A stretch of DNA of 64,000 bases from Corbicula japonica (taxonomy: Eukaryota > Mollusca > Bivalvia > Venerida > Cyrenidae): NCBI GenBank assembly GCA_038501625.1, contig JAZAYU010000001.1, forward strand, positions 1,612,001 through 1,676,000, read 5' to 3'. A program made the position numbers and the translations under genes. This document shows positions 47,697-59,967 of the stretch, one piece after another (positions within the stretch are counted from its first letter, which is position 1; every line of letters starts with the position of its first letter). The notes below the pieces were generated by a model. That model made no database searches and was not told the origin of the DNA. It worked only from the letters and a program-made list of their open reading frames with translations.

Positions 47697-49004
47697 ATGA
47701 ACCCTCAACGTCGTGATGCCCTCATCTTTATGCTTCAGCACCAACAGAACCAACTGATACAGGCCGAACATATCCTTGCTGAGAGAAGAAGAAGAAGGAG
47801 GAGGAGGAGGAGGAGGGTGGTACGGAACATCTGGGTGCGTGACTGGATTGCGAGGAGACCTTAGCTGGGGCTTTACGACCGTCTTATGGTCGAGTTGCGT
47901 AACGAAGATCCAAGAGCCTTTCAGAACTTTATGAGGATGCCTCCTGCGATGTACGATGAAATTGTGCAGAGACTGACACCAGCCCTTACCAAAGAGACCT
48001 CCAACTGGAGAGCACCCCTTGCACCAGGACTCAAGGTTGCTATGACCCTGAGGCACCTTGCTTCTGGCTCCAAGTACCGTGAGATGCAATATGCCTGGAG
48101 GGTCCCCCACAACACCATAAGTCTGGTGGTGCGTGAAGTCTGTGAGGCCATCGTCCACGAGTATGCTCATGAGATGCTCTCGCCGCCAGACAGTGAGGCC
48201 CAGTGGCGCCAGTTAGCTGATGATTGGTACCACAGATGGAATTTTCCGCATGTGATTGGGGCTATAGATGGGAAGCATATTGCGTGTAAAGCTCCTGCCA
48301 ACACTGGGTCCGACTACTTCAACTATAAAGGCTTCTTCAGTGTTATCCTCCTAGCAGTTGTGTCTTCTGACTACAAGTTCCTGTGGATAGACGTAAGCGG
48401 CAAGGGGTCCTCCTCTGATGCCCACATCTACAATGAAAGTGAGTTCAAGGAGGGTCTGCAGAACAATGACATCGCAGGCTTCCCAGAGCCAGATCCTCTG
48501 CCAGGTGACACACAGGATGTACCTTACTTCCTGGTAGGTGACGATGCGTTCGGACTACGGACCTACATGATGAAGCCCTACGCTAACAGAGACATGACCA
48601 GGGAGCAAAGGATATTTAACTATAGACTGTCGCGGGCCAGACGAGTAGTTGAAAATACGTTCGGGATCCTTGCCAACAGATTTCAAGTTCTCCTGACTAC
48701 CATGATGCATAAAGCTGATACTGTCAGACTGCTGGTCAAGGCGTGCGTACTCCTTCACAACCTGATGAGAACACGTTACCCGGTGATGCAGAACAGGCTG
48801 GTGGACTGGGAGCGTCCAGATGGAGCCCTGGTGCTTGGTGCTTGGCGTGAAGGTAGGAACCTTGAAGACACGAGGCCTGATAGAGTACCAGGACCCAACA
48901 GAGATGTCAGGCTAGCCAAGGCCCAGAGGAACCTCATCATGCAGTGGTGTAACTCCCCCGCTGGAAGGGTGCCGTGGCAGGATGACATGCTCCTCCCCCG
49001 TTAG
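47697..49004 (+). pseudogene. Harbinger transposase with a single nonsense codon
   Basis: The frame would encode about 435 residues like its relative at 33797-35092, but an in-frame TAG at 47862-47864 interrupts it. The sequence either side is continuous (VRDWIARRP before, LGLYDRL after), matching VRPWIARRP and LGQYDTL in the other copy. The core is otherwise intact: GAIDGKHIAC, DVSGKGSSSDAHIYN, LVGDDAFGL and RRVVENTFGIL carry the DDE acids. A run of about eleven Arg codons (AGAAGAAGAAGGAGGAGG) precedes the stop. If the stop is real, translation from the internal ATG at 47886 would give a 372-residue protein that keeps the nuclease but lacks the N-terminal part. Confidence 0.9.
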
Positions 49005-49804
49005 CTATGTTTTTTTATCATGTTAGTTACGGAAGCAGGAGCACTGATATGCAAATATTGATGTGATAATGATGTTTGCTATATATACTGATGACATTAC
49101 ATATTGTATTAAAGTTTAATTTGAAATGTAACATGTGTTTGGCAGTTTTGACTTTAGTAGATTGAAACAAAATTAAAACTCTAGATTATAGAAGTAATTA
49201 ATTGTGAATTGGAATAAATAAACTTTTCATATATTACATTAAAATACAAAAAATAAAGATAGCAAACATAAAAATATAAAGTACATATGAAATGAAAGGA
49301 AAATATAAATTGGATTAAGACAATTATCTTCTATTAAATGTTTGAAGATAACTGTCTTAATCCAATTTTAGGCAGTGTTTCAGCAGTGGAACAGCCGCTG
49401 ACAGCCAGACCACGTTCAAAGCACGGCCAAGCCAAAATTGACCAAAAATTACCACTTACGACCACGTCCACTACATTTTCATGACTTTTTGTACGTGATT
49501 TAGACGCGGAGTTCTGTGTGACCGGGCCTTAAGTACTGCCTCCGTACTTTAACATGGAAATCGCACAGAGATCTTGCGTTGTAAGCACGTTGTCAGCACG
49601 TACAACTCACTACGTACGCAACCTACGATGCATGCAACCGTTATCCCTAGACGTGGCGTGCGGGCCACGTACTCACACCTTACGCAACGGTAAGTGTGAC
49701 GTGCTTTCTCTCTGCTCTTGCCATGTCCCACCCAAAAACGCCGCGAACGTGACATCCGCAGAACATGTACTGACAAAAAAGACGCACGACGGGTTGTGAC
49801 CGTT

Positions 49805-51085
49805 GCTTAACTGATTTCCGGCTACTAAAGTTCATATCGGGTATTTTGTGAGCGGCTGTGAGACCACAACGCATGAGACCAATGATTTTATTGTTAATTA
49901 AAACAGTCTTATGATATGATTTTCCTTGAATTATGTTATAATAGTTAGTAATACAGCGATTACGATATGAACAAACATAAGTAAGAATCATTAAAGCTAT
50001 AAATATTACTCATTCAATGAAATTACGTGAATGTTCGGTGTTTTATGTCGCTAACCAGTATATTTATTAAACAATAAATTAAAGGTAAAGCTTTCTGATA
50101 TTATAATCTATATTGGCATACTTTTCTTCAAGTATAACTACAAAACCAGCAGTGTTAATGCATACTGGCTTTAATTCATGAATTTTGCTTATATGCATAC
50201 TGCTTTATTAATGCAACAAATTATTTCGCCTTTATATAACCTGGTTAAATGTTTACCCCGGTCATTCGTCCAAAGCGCTATGTAAACAAACATCGTGAAA
50301 ACAATGATTATCAGTTCCACATGCTTTCATTTTTCTAAATACGAAAATTTATACAACATAGCTTTATGACGCTCCTTGATAGGGGTAGGGTCTATGTTAT
50401 ATATATACATTGTTTTGTGGTTTTTGCCGCTAATGAATACCTGAAAACCTAGATTCGTCGTACTTGACAAAAGTATCATCGTGCATCGCGCTGTCTTTTC
50501 AAAAAAGTTAATGATATCTTAAATATGAAACTTTTATTTGGACATACTCGTAATTTGTTCTCCAGAATTTTTACACGTGAGTTATTATAAAGAAAACGTA
50601 CCTACATGTATGTCACTTGTTTTTCATTAAATCCCAATTTTAAATGGATTCACATTTTGGATGTGGAGAGGCGTATTTGCGATATTCCGTTCAAATTCAA
50701 TAAATGATACATAATTGATAAAACACTTGTCCTTTAAATCTTACTACCGAATTGCTCTATATACGACATTGATGTTTTAACTTTAAAGCCTCCGCTGAAC
50801 TTGTATTGATATTCGACTTTTAAATACTTTAGCTGATTAATTTCATCGGTAAACATTTGAAACTCTTTCAATATTGATTCGTATAGGCATTTTACGCGTG
50901 GTGCGGTCGCTTTATTCATTTTTAAGAAAAAAAAACGGGATGTTTTTACGGAAGACGTACTCATTTATATTAAATTAATTTGTGATTTACCCTAACTTTT
51001 AGTTTAAGCCTTTAAAAAGACTTTTGGAAAAGTTTATAACGAAAAAATATGAAAATCCTATTACAGGTTTCTGATCACTTATAAG
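49805..51085. other. AT-rich intergenic stretch, no gene seen
   Basis: No supported coding region was found. A 76-codon minus-strand frame near 50734-50964 has no recognisable domain. Confidence 0.45.
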
Positions 51086-51088
51086 TGT

Positions 51089-51213
51089 CCAAGGTTATAC
51101 AACTGAACAAGGAAACCAGTCTAAAATTATAAGCATCTGATTGGCTGAATTGGCGACAAGTACTTGAGATTTGAGACTGGTTTCCAATCTCAACTTTATA
51201 ACCTTCAGCCCAG
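51089..51213. mobile_element. Palindromic MITE family A, copy 9
   Basis: This is a subfamily 1 copy with a shortened right arm (CAAGGTTATACAACTGAACA ... CAACTTTATAACCTTCAGCC). Confidence 0.85.
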
Positions 51214-51488
51214 GTCAAGTATTAAAATATATCATTTTAAGTTTAGAAGAAAACAGTAGATGTGTTGTATTATTCTTACACAGGTAACGTACAAGTATAT
51301 TAAACGCAGAAGTTGTTATAGCGTTTTTGACGCAGTAAAATTCACTCATACCAGGTCCTTAATTGCACTGTTACATCCAAAACTTCGGCGAAATTCGCTC
51401 TTGTTGAGTCATTTATATGCATTACACAGTACATGTTATACAATTTATATTAGCCACAACTCAGACATTGAAGTATGCAGCCTTTGCC

Positions 51489-51601
51489 CAAGGTTATAAA
51501 ACTGAGCATGGAAACCAGTCTCAAATCTCAGTCGCCATTTCAGCCAATCAGATGCTTGAGATTTGAGACTGGTTTCCAATCTCAGTTTTATAACCTTCAA
51601 C
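51489..51601. mobile_element. Palindromic MITE family A, copy 10
   Basis: Both termini are intact (CAAGGTTATAAAACTGAGCA ... TCAGTTTTATAACCTTC). The inner part of the left arm is deleted, so the hairpin is asymmetric. Confidence 0.88.
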
Positions 51602-53190
51602 CCTTAATACGATTCAACACGTTGCCACATTTACAACCTAAACTTTAAACTAATAAGATTAAACCGTACATGTAATTAAGGCCAAAAAGAATAAACTGAA
51701 TAAAAAAGAAAATGAAAATATGGTTAAAATTTCAATGTTGCAAACATGTAGTTCATGTCAATTTCGATACTAGAATGACTACTATACCTGACGTATAAAG
51801 GGACTGATCAATACAGTAAACCCGTTCCTGAAGACCATGCCATAAATTTATCTCTGTTTCAATTTCCCTTTTTACAGCTTTACACCATTGCATTGATAGG
51901 ATTTAAGACCACCACTGTATTAAGCCGTCCCTTGTCCAGTCCCAGAGGTGATCTTAATAAAGGGGTTTAACTGTATTGTCTGCCCCTTTGCTGTTAGATA
52001 CTGATTTTCATCCAGCGCTGTAGCTGAATGTGAACTTTGACATTGATTTTAATACTCGAAACCACTCATTGATTATCCTTACAAATATGACAAATCAATA
52101 TTATTGATATTCCATGCCAGTGGCCCTGTCAAACCGAAGTAAAACACTGTCATTCACTGTCAGCAGAAGATAAAAATCGTGACATATCAAACAGTGATAT
52201 CAGCGTAGAATTGAAAGTTTGTTGAAAAAAACTTCTGGCCCGACGGTCGGACTCAAGATTTCTAAAAGGAGGCTCGTTTGGGACAGTGTTGGGTTACGTG
52301 ATAATTTCAAACTTTCTGGCCGAAATTCCCACGGAATTTAAATGTTGTTGCTTAAATAGGGGGTTCAAGCAACCCATCTTAATCCCCTAACGATCCACCT
52401 CTGTTAATGTTGTTTGATCGTCAGATCTTGTATGAACCTAATAAAGAAAACCTTATAACATTGTATGCTTGAATAAAGCATACATTCATCTTTGATCGAT
52501 TTCATTCATTTAAAATCAATTTAATAATATATTTATTTTCCTATTGGGCATGAATATCGAAAAGTAGTGTGTTTTGAAATCAGATCTGTTATTAATTGCT
52601 TTCTAAATATGACCAATTCAGTGTGCAGATACAGTGACCAAATTAATGTTTACTCACTAAGTATCGTGAGAAAAACGATTATTCACGCATTCCGTGGTCA
52701 CTACACTAAACCTAAGAAAAGCAAAACACTAAGTAGTTACAAGGCTTTTGTATTTGAAGGCAATTCGATCTATAAAATTTTCCAAAAAAAATCCAGTGGT
52801 AACTGTGTTAGAACATAGGTAAATACATGTACTACATATTCTTTAACACTGTTGATGTCACATCTTTGTCGCACGTCTGCAACAATCAATGGTATTGAAT
52901 CTAAACTGATCATGTTAGGATTTTAAAATTCAAGAATGGGCAGCGTACACGTTCAACGGATGATTTTGAAGAACATTTCAGGTGAAGACTGTACCTGGTT
53001 AACAGACATCCCGACTGACTGGGTTCAGTCAGTTACAAGACTAAATTCTGCTTATTCTATTCGCTGTCAAATACCATAGGGAACGTGATGTTGGATATTT
53101 AATCGGCTACTAATTTTAGAAGAGGTGCACAGCAACCATTAATCGAACGGATATCCGGTAGGTTGGCTGGTTTTAAGGGTGCCGTGTTCT
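51602..53190. other. Intergenic stretch, no gene seen
   Basis: An open frame at 52567-52818 has no recognisable domain. No RNA gene or bounded repeat was found. Confidence 0.45.
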
Positions 53191-53196
53191 GGTACC

Positions 53197-53554
53197 ATTC
53201 CGGCCAATCGGATGCTTGAGATTTGAGTCTCCAGATTTGGTTTTATGATCTTTGGCACAGCAGTCGGCTTGGAGTGACAAGCATAATCAATCTCTTCGAG
53301 TTCCTGTGACCAAGATCATAAAACTAAATCTGGCGATCAGTCTAATATCTCAAGCATCTTATTGGTTGAAATGGCGACCAGTCACAATTTCAGCCAATCA
53401 GATCCTTGAGATTTGAGACTGATCTCAAATCTTAGTTTAATGATCTTGGGACCTCTAAGCGGGCGTGGGGGGAAGGTCGCCAGTCGTCATTTCAGCCAAT
53501 CAGATCCTTGTGATTTAAGACTGATCTCAAATCTTAGTTTTATGATCTTGGGAC
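53197..53554. mobile_element. Cluster of three family A palindromes, copies 11-13
   Basis: There is a right-half fragment (53197-53257), a full subfamily 2 copy (53311-53450; GACCAAGATCATAAAACTAA ... TTAATGATCTTGGGACC) and another right-half fragment (53478-53554). The second right half nearly repeats the first full copy's right half (GTCGTCATTTCAGCCAATCA), as if by local duplication. Confidence 0.85.
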
Positions 53555-54750
53555 CTGGTCAGGCAGGCTCACTGCTGACTTACACAAACAGATTATAGGT
53601 GAGTGTGTCAAGTTATCCGTTATCAATTGCAGTATATCCGATCGTTGTATTTCTTGGATCTTTGATAAAGACATTGCTTTAAAAATGACTCTTATGCAAT
53701 AGTTGTGGTTATTTCAAAGTTATTATATTAAAACTTCTATACAATACAAAGTTCAAAGGCTACAAAAGAGTTATAAATGCAAATGAGGACTATGTAATGG
53801 CTACTAGTAGTAGTATCTATATTGATAAGAAAAAATAAATGCATAATTTCTAAAACACTTACAGGGCCAATTATCCAATCTAACGTATATTACATTTAAT
53901 TTTTTTCTAGATACAGATTTGATAAAGATTGAAATCAGGTAAAACATATAGTTGTTGTAAAAACAAAAGGTCATACCCCATAGTCATTTATAATCACATC
54001 TGATAAATTTCCAAATTTTAACATGCATGTTAATATATTTAAAAAAGAAAATGTGGTAAATATTGTGAACACACGAGGTACAACGACAGGCAAAATGGCA
54101 TTGTCATTGTTTCTTTGGTAATAAAGCCAAATCTTAATACACTGATCAGAACCAAGCATAACATAAAAAAACACGAAGATTAAACAAAGCGAACTGTCAT
54201 TTTATACATTAAATGACAAGCTCATCAATAATGCATAATAAAAACAAGACAAAAACGTGGCCACGCGACAAAAAAATGTTTTCATTTTAAAAAGTTAATA
54301 GGAATCTTGAGTAATTTTGAAAAGAAACAAGGTAAATGTGTGAGCTAATGCTCACTAGTGACACCCCTGCTGTTAGAAATATGACTTTCAAAATGCATTT
54401 GCATGTTTAGCATTTATTTTGGCATCGCAATTGGTCAATCTGAAAATAAAGTGGTCAATATGAAAATAAGCAATACATTTTCACACAAAAAACCTAAACA
54501 CAAGATATGCTTAGCTTAATTCCTTATAATATGAATACGTTTGCATTATCTTACGGTACTGTAACATTATTTTAGGTTACTGTATAATTTTCTGATAATG
54601 TATTATTTTCTGATTTAATGTGCCAAAAATATATGAAGTTTAACAAAATAGTGTATAAAAACATTGGAAAGCAGCTAAGCATCATGTGATTACAATATGG
54701 TTATCTTCATCTGTACATGAGAGGTATAATAGTAATCCGAGCGGAAACTC
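53555..54750. other. AT-rich intergenic stretch, no gene seen
   Basis: No exon or bounded repeat is supported. Confidence 0.45.
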
Positions 54751-54754
54751 CTGA

Positions 54755-55128
54755 TGACATGCACAACGAGGCTGTGTGACAAACACTCCTGTGAAGTTTC
54801 AATGAAATCCTCCAAGCGGTTTTGGAGATTGATTGTGAAGAAGGTTTTTATATAGAAGTTATAGTAAATAAAAATTCCGTTTGGTTTATGTTGTGCACAT
54901 GTATAGTAAAAAAATCTAAGCACTCGGTAAACAGGAAGTAATTGATCAAGGAGCATAAATTGCTTTACACCATATGGGACTATAAGATAAAGCAATATGC
55001 AAAATATCAGGCTGATGCCTGTTATAGTTGCTTAGAAAACTACGGAAATTTTGTAACGGTCCGACAGACGGAGGGGCGGACAAAGGTAAACCAGTACACT
55101 CCTACTTCTTCGAAGCGAGGGGTATAAA
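54755..55128 (+). repeat. Single decayed module of the GAAGTTT/GACGGACG repeat class
   Basis: GTGAAGTTTCAATGAAATCC, TCCAAGCGGTTTTGGAGATT and, at its end, GGTCCGACAGACGGAGGGGC and GAGGGGTATAAATATC follow the order of the tandem-module elements at 4886 and 62985, but only one degenerate unit is present. Confidence 0.55.
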
Positions 55129-56296
55129 TATCAGGTTGATAACAGATGAAACTGACAAATAACACAATCAATGTTTAGTAACAGTGTACATTTAAAAAAA
55201 ATATTAAAAGTTTAAAAGTTGTTGGTTGGCAAGAGGGAAGCACCACCTCACAACCTATCCCTGAAGAAGTGTCTGTCAGTCTCAGTTTAACTGAAGAATA
55301 AAAGAAAATGAATTGACACAGGGGGTACTTGCTGCCACCCTGACCCACCCCTTACCTGGAGTAGTTTTGTCCGTTCAGCGTGAGTGTACAAAGAAAAAAA
55401 TAATTTATTTGATTTGGGAGGGTGTCCTACCCCAGACAGTTACCCACAAGCTGTCCTCCTCGACGCCTGAAAAATTTTTACGTAGCCCATCAATACTTCT
55501 TAAAACTATATAGATGAAAGATGTCATTTCCCCTACAACCCCTTTATCTTCCAAAAACATACTATTAACATGTCTCATCATATTGCAAAGTATTAAAAAT
55601 TACAAAGCTTTTTACTAGAAATGTACACGACAATTAAAAATCAAATAAAAATGTAGAAAAAAATGTTGCTTGTGGTTGGTGGGGGCGATACCACCAAACC
55701 CCAGGACCTGCCCCACCCCGATGAAGAAATTCTTGTCAATTTGAGTATAGTAGTAAAGGAGTTTAGATGTAATAACAATAGTAATATTTGGTTGGGATAG
55801 GGGCTACTACCACCCACCCCACCCATGAAGACATTTTGTTGGGTCACCATTTTTACACTTGTTGATTCTGTTACGTTTAGATTAACACATTTGTGTAACG
55901 TGGATGAAATCCCTTTAGTTAGTTGAAAAAAAAATGTGCACAAATGATGACCTTTGAACTCTTAAGTGTGACCTTGACAGTTAAGGTAGAGCCATGGTTC
56001 TAAGATGCAAAATTCTGTTTTATTGACGCGAACATTCTTTATTCATCTAAGCTGAATGTACCTTATATAAGTACTAAACTCGAGAAGCAACATTTTGGTA
56101 TTTTTAATACTTTATATGCTAGGTGTGACCTTGACCTTTAAGGTAGGACCATGGTTCTTAGACAAGACCATCCATCAACTGAACACTTGTGTGAAGATAT
56201 GTTAAGTTTCAAAGCTCTGTCATGAATAGACACTGTGAAAATGACAACTGAAACAAAGAAAAAGCTAAGTGAACAAGGGGCATAACGATGACAAAA
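55129..56296. repeat. Decayed repeats with GGGGGTGGTAGTACC-like and GTGACCTTGACCTTT modules
   Basis: Related CACCCC-rich segments near 55330, 55420, 55680 and 55800, and two GTGACCTTGAC(C/A)-GTTAAGGTAG segments (55968, 56129), suggest old tandem modules related to the array at the right edge. No gene is seen. Confidence 0.45.
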
Positions 56297-56298
56297 TA

Positions 56299-59200
56299 GG
56301 GGAGACCGGGGATAGTTTTTACACTTTTAGCATTTTTTTTGACTGGTTCAGTTGTGCGAAAGTAATGTAAATATTGGCAATTAAAACCATATGAAGTTAA
56401 GTTTAATATAAAATTAGACCGATTACAGTATATAAACTGAATTCATAAAAAAACAATTTTTCGTAAGTAGACCAAAGTGTAACAACTTACCAAGGTCGTG
56501 GGGCATGTTGTTACAGGTCTCGGGGTAAAATGTTACAATAGCTCTAGGTACAATTTTTAACATATTCAGATACATAACAGTGACTTTTTTATAACGGTTT
56601 CATTCAAAGACGTGAAAATTGTTTAGAGTATGATTTTTGACAAAAACATGCATGTTGTTTCATAAATATAGTCACTGTGGATGATAAATTGGAAAGTCGC
56701 AAACGTTTCAATAAGGCATTCATTTTTTAAATCTATTGTGAATTCGGATAGATTGTATATATACATTTGTGGTTTACTTATATTGCTCGAACGAAAACAA
56801 TGTAAATGAATAACTTTTGCGAAAGACCTTTGCGAAAGAACTTTGCGAAAGTTTAGTATGATACCTGTAAAACCAGCCAAAACAACAGTTACAAAATACA
56901 AAAGCTTACCCACACAAACAAACTGTAGATCTGCATGAAATTCTGAGAGTGTATCAGTTTGTTATTTGATCAATTAAAAGAAAACCACAAAAAAGAGAAC
57001 AAGAAGGGTTACCTTCTTCGAGCGGTCAGTGCCAATAGGTTTAATGCAATTAGATGAAGAAATCAATATTTCGGGTTATTTTTGCGTTTACTTGAGCATT
57101 TTTCCGATAAAATATCGATAATATTGTCGAAAGTTGTTAAATGAATAATATTAAGGTGTTCCATGCTGGTCAAAAATCTATGTTTTGTTGAGGGACGAAA
57201 TATTACCCTGTAACAACATGCCCCATCACCGACGTAACAACTTACCCCACCCACCCCTTGTCGCACTTCAAGGTCGCTAACTATAACATATAGCCTGATT
57301 TATTTTTATTACTAGTTTCAAAGAAAATACAAATATTTATGTTAATTTTAATTTGTGTTTAAGACTTGTATATGCAATAATGAGGAAATATCGAAATGTT
57401 TTCCAAATTCGAAAAAAAATACTTTAACCTAGTAAAATCAGTTTTTCCTAGCTAATCTGATTATTTCCCGGACAAACTTGACACGAAATCAGCCTTCGAT
57501 ACTGTTAGACATAACGTACTTTTCAACAAACTTTACGAATTGGGCGTATCCGGCAAACTATGGCGAGTACTCTCAAATTGCTACACTGACATTAAGTGTT
57601 CAGTTTTAGTACATGGGATAAATTCCACCATGGTAGACATTAAACAAGGAGTCCGTCAAGGGGGCGTAAGCTCTATCACGCTCTACTTAGTCTTTATAGA
57701 CGAGCTTTTTCATAGACTCGAAAGAAGTAAATGCGGTGCAAAAATTAATCACATTGACACAAGCTGCCCATCTCTGGCGGACGACATCACAATGCTAGCA
57801 ATTTACCCGAAAAACCTACAAACCATGCTAAATATCGCATATGACTACTCTGGAGAATATGGGTTCGAGATTAATTCTACCAAAACTGTATTGATCGCGT
57901 TTAAAGGCACTCGGAAGGGAAATATAGTTCCGAAAACACTATTAAAACTGGGAAGCAACCCGTTACATGGTCAACCGTAGCTGCTCACTTAGGGGTTACC
58001 TTATCCTCCGACAGAAGTTTTTATCAAACTATTAAAGATAACTGCACTAAAGGTCGAAGGTCATTTTTCTCGATGGATGATGTCGGGGTGAGGCCAGATG
58101 GCTTGAACCCACTAACGTCGGTTAGCTTATACAGGAAGGTAACTCTACCGACAGTGTTATACGGATCCGAACTATGGTCAAATATAACCATTACCGGACT
58201 GAAAGAATTAAACCGCTTCCAGCACTTTGTTTGCAAAGTCATCCAAAACCAGCCGACTAGAACCAGATCCGATATGACTGAATCTATGCTTGGCCTGAAA
58301 CCAATACAATCCGAAATAACAAAACGAAAATTACTTTTCGTTCAGAAGCTCTTAGCCCTGCCTCCAAACTCGCGCTCGAAACAAATTATAACGTTTAAAC
58401 TTCATCTTGTCAACTCGGACACAAAACTGTGCCGCAGCTTCATCGCCGATATAATAGGTATCGCCAGCGATAACGGTCTGCTCCACTTTTTAAGCCAATA
58501 TTTAACAAATGGATCGTTTCCAGCGAAACGCTCTTGGAAAACAATAGTCAACAAGTCACTTAACGATCATAGCTGGAATATCCGAATAAACACAGATGCC
58601 GACTTTGACAGATTTAAAAAATTACAAACACATCAAATGCCAAGTATCGTCTGGTCAATTGCGAAAACAAAAACTCAATTAAAGATTGCCCGTGTTATTG
58701 CAAAACTATGGGTTGAAGTCCCGCTACACAAAGTCTCGGTCTGTAGATTTTGCGAGCAGATCCTGTTCACAAACGCATCCGTCCATTATATAGCATCATG
58801 TCTTAATACAGCATTACTTCGTGACCAGTTGTTCACAGAAATTTATGAAACGTTCGACAACTCGTCACTGTACGACGAGTTTAGAAACAGTAATTCAGAT
58901 AATTTCTATCTATTAGCGTTAGGAATGCCAGCTCATAATGCTCCACCAGACCAGGATCTGCTCGTATCCATATGCCATAAATTTGTATGGACGGCTCTTA
59001 GCACTTGTTCGCTCACCGAGTGAACTCTTAACTCACATGTAAAACAATTAAACAGTACTATGCTTATATAGCTTACGAAAGTATGCTATTGTTTAGCACA
59101 AATAGATTAAAACCCAGAGTTAGCCGTCGTTATTGAGCTAATATAGAGTGTTTTATTATCGTGTTGTATCTTATTATTGTTTTACTTAAACATGTATTGA

Positions 59201-59438
59201 TAATACTTTGTACTTAATGTAACTGTTTACATATCACGATGTTCTATGTCAATGATCTCCTTCATGGCGGAATTAAAGATTTGACTTGACTTGACTTGAC
59301 TTAATGAAACTTACATTAAACATAGAGGAAACTTTGAGGGTTATTTTAGTATCCATACCAACTTCATCAGTGATACAATGTTGTCGCAAAATTAAGTGTA
59401 ACAACTTGCCCCGTGTAAAAACTATCCCCGGTCTCCCC
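56299..59438. mobile_element. TA-flanked TIR element interrupted by a LINE
   Basis: GGGGAGACCGGGGATAGTTT, continuing TTTACAC, at 56299 recurs inverted, ending at 59438. TA lies on both sides (56297-56298 and 59439-59440). Subterminal inverted segments (GTAACAACTTACC, GGGGCATGTTGTTACAG and their complements near 57205-57240) belong to the same element. No transposase is present. Removing the LINE (57470-59302) leaves about 1.3 kb, a non-autonomous element with a Tc1/mariner-type TA target; the superfamily is inference. Confidence 0.85.
57470..59302 (+). pseudogene. 5'-truncated non-LTR retrotransposon (LINE), RT and C-terminal domain
   Basis: The copy starts inside the reverse transcriptase (DTKSAFDTVRHNVLF holds the first catalytic Asp). 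It continues with GVRQGGVSSITLY and the catalytic box LADDITMLAI, where Leu replaces the usual Tyr/Phe of (Y/F)ADD. A frameshift near 57960 moves the reading to the frame that contains 58073-59023 (LPTVLYGSELW, PSIVWSIAKTKTQL) and a CRFC...H...C cluster near the C-terminus. The 3' end is GATTTGACTTGACTTGACTT at 59276-59302, a pentanucleotide tail. The codon and motif set differ from the LINEs at 300 and 26379, so this is another family. It is inserted inside the TA-flanked TIR element. Confidence 0.9.
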
Positions 59439-59523
59439 TACATTCATGAGTTATAAAACTTGTTCTGAAAATTGCTAATGTGATGTCAGACAACTATTTG
59501 AGGTTTTAAAGCTCTACATTAAA

Positions 59524-59613
59524 AGGTTACAAAATAAACATATGTACAATAAAACAGTAAGTATCCTACAAAAAATAAACATATGTACAATAATACAGTA
59601 AGTATCCTACAAA
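59524..59613. repeat. Tandem duplication of ~42 bp
   Basis: AAAATAAACATATGTACAAT and ACAGTAAGTATCCTACAAAA are directly repeated once. Confidence 0.9.
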
Positions 59614-59967
59614 ACGGTTTAAATTATACTTTAGAAACCAACTGGCTCTGTAAACATTCGCTATTACAATACATAGAGTGTAAGTCCCGAGACCAATATA
59701 CAAGTTATAATAATAAAAAAAGAACCAGAAAAAAAGGAAGATTTTGTCTCAGAGATTAAAACCCATCAAAAATAAATGTATAATTTGTTTGTAGAAATGT
59801 GCTAAATATGCTTCAATCTCTGGTGGATATAATTAGCTGCCTTAAGAAATTATAAAATATAATATCGTCTGTAAAAATTAAAATCGTGAATCTAGAAAGC
59901 TTTCAAGATTCCTGCAAAATAAAGCTCAACATTGATGTAAAATGTTCGTTTGAATGTAGCAAAAGTA

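Larger units (their letters stand above)
45410..49529 (+). mobile_element. Second PIF/Harbinger transposon, 4.1 kb, carrying a minisatellite
   Basis: The ends are AGCCCCGGTCAC on the left and GTGACCGGGCCT on the right, flanked by TAA (45407-45409 and 49530-49532). The termini share CCCCGGTCACA with the Harbinger at 33331, so they are relatives. The interior holds a partly duplicated CCGTGTCCG-rich region (45598-45925), a 1 kb minisatellite (45944-46965), a possible second protein start (46972) and the transposase (47697-49004). A 23 bp stem hairpin (TTGGATTAAGACA) lies at 49312-49364. A further GGTTGTGACCG end-like motif at about 49791, outside the right end, hints at another related terminus. 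Confidence 0.8.

Noticed and set aside
47607..48170. 187-codon minus-strand frame
   Set aside because: It is antisense to the Harbinger transposase, with poly-Pro/Ser from the Arg-codon run; no independent support.
52567..52818. 83-codon plus-strand frame
   Set aside because: No domain, no splice context and AT-driven composition; not supportable as a gene.
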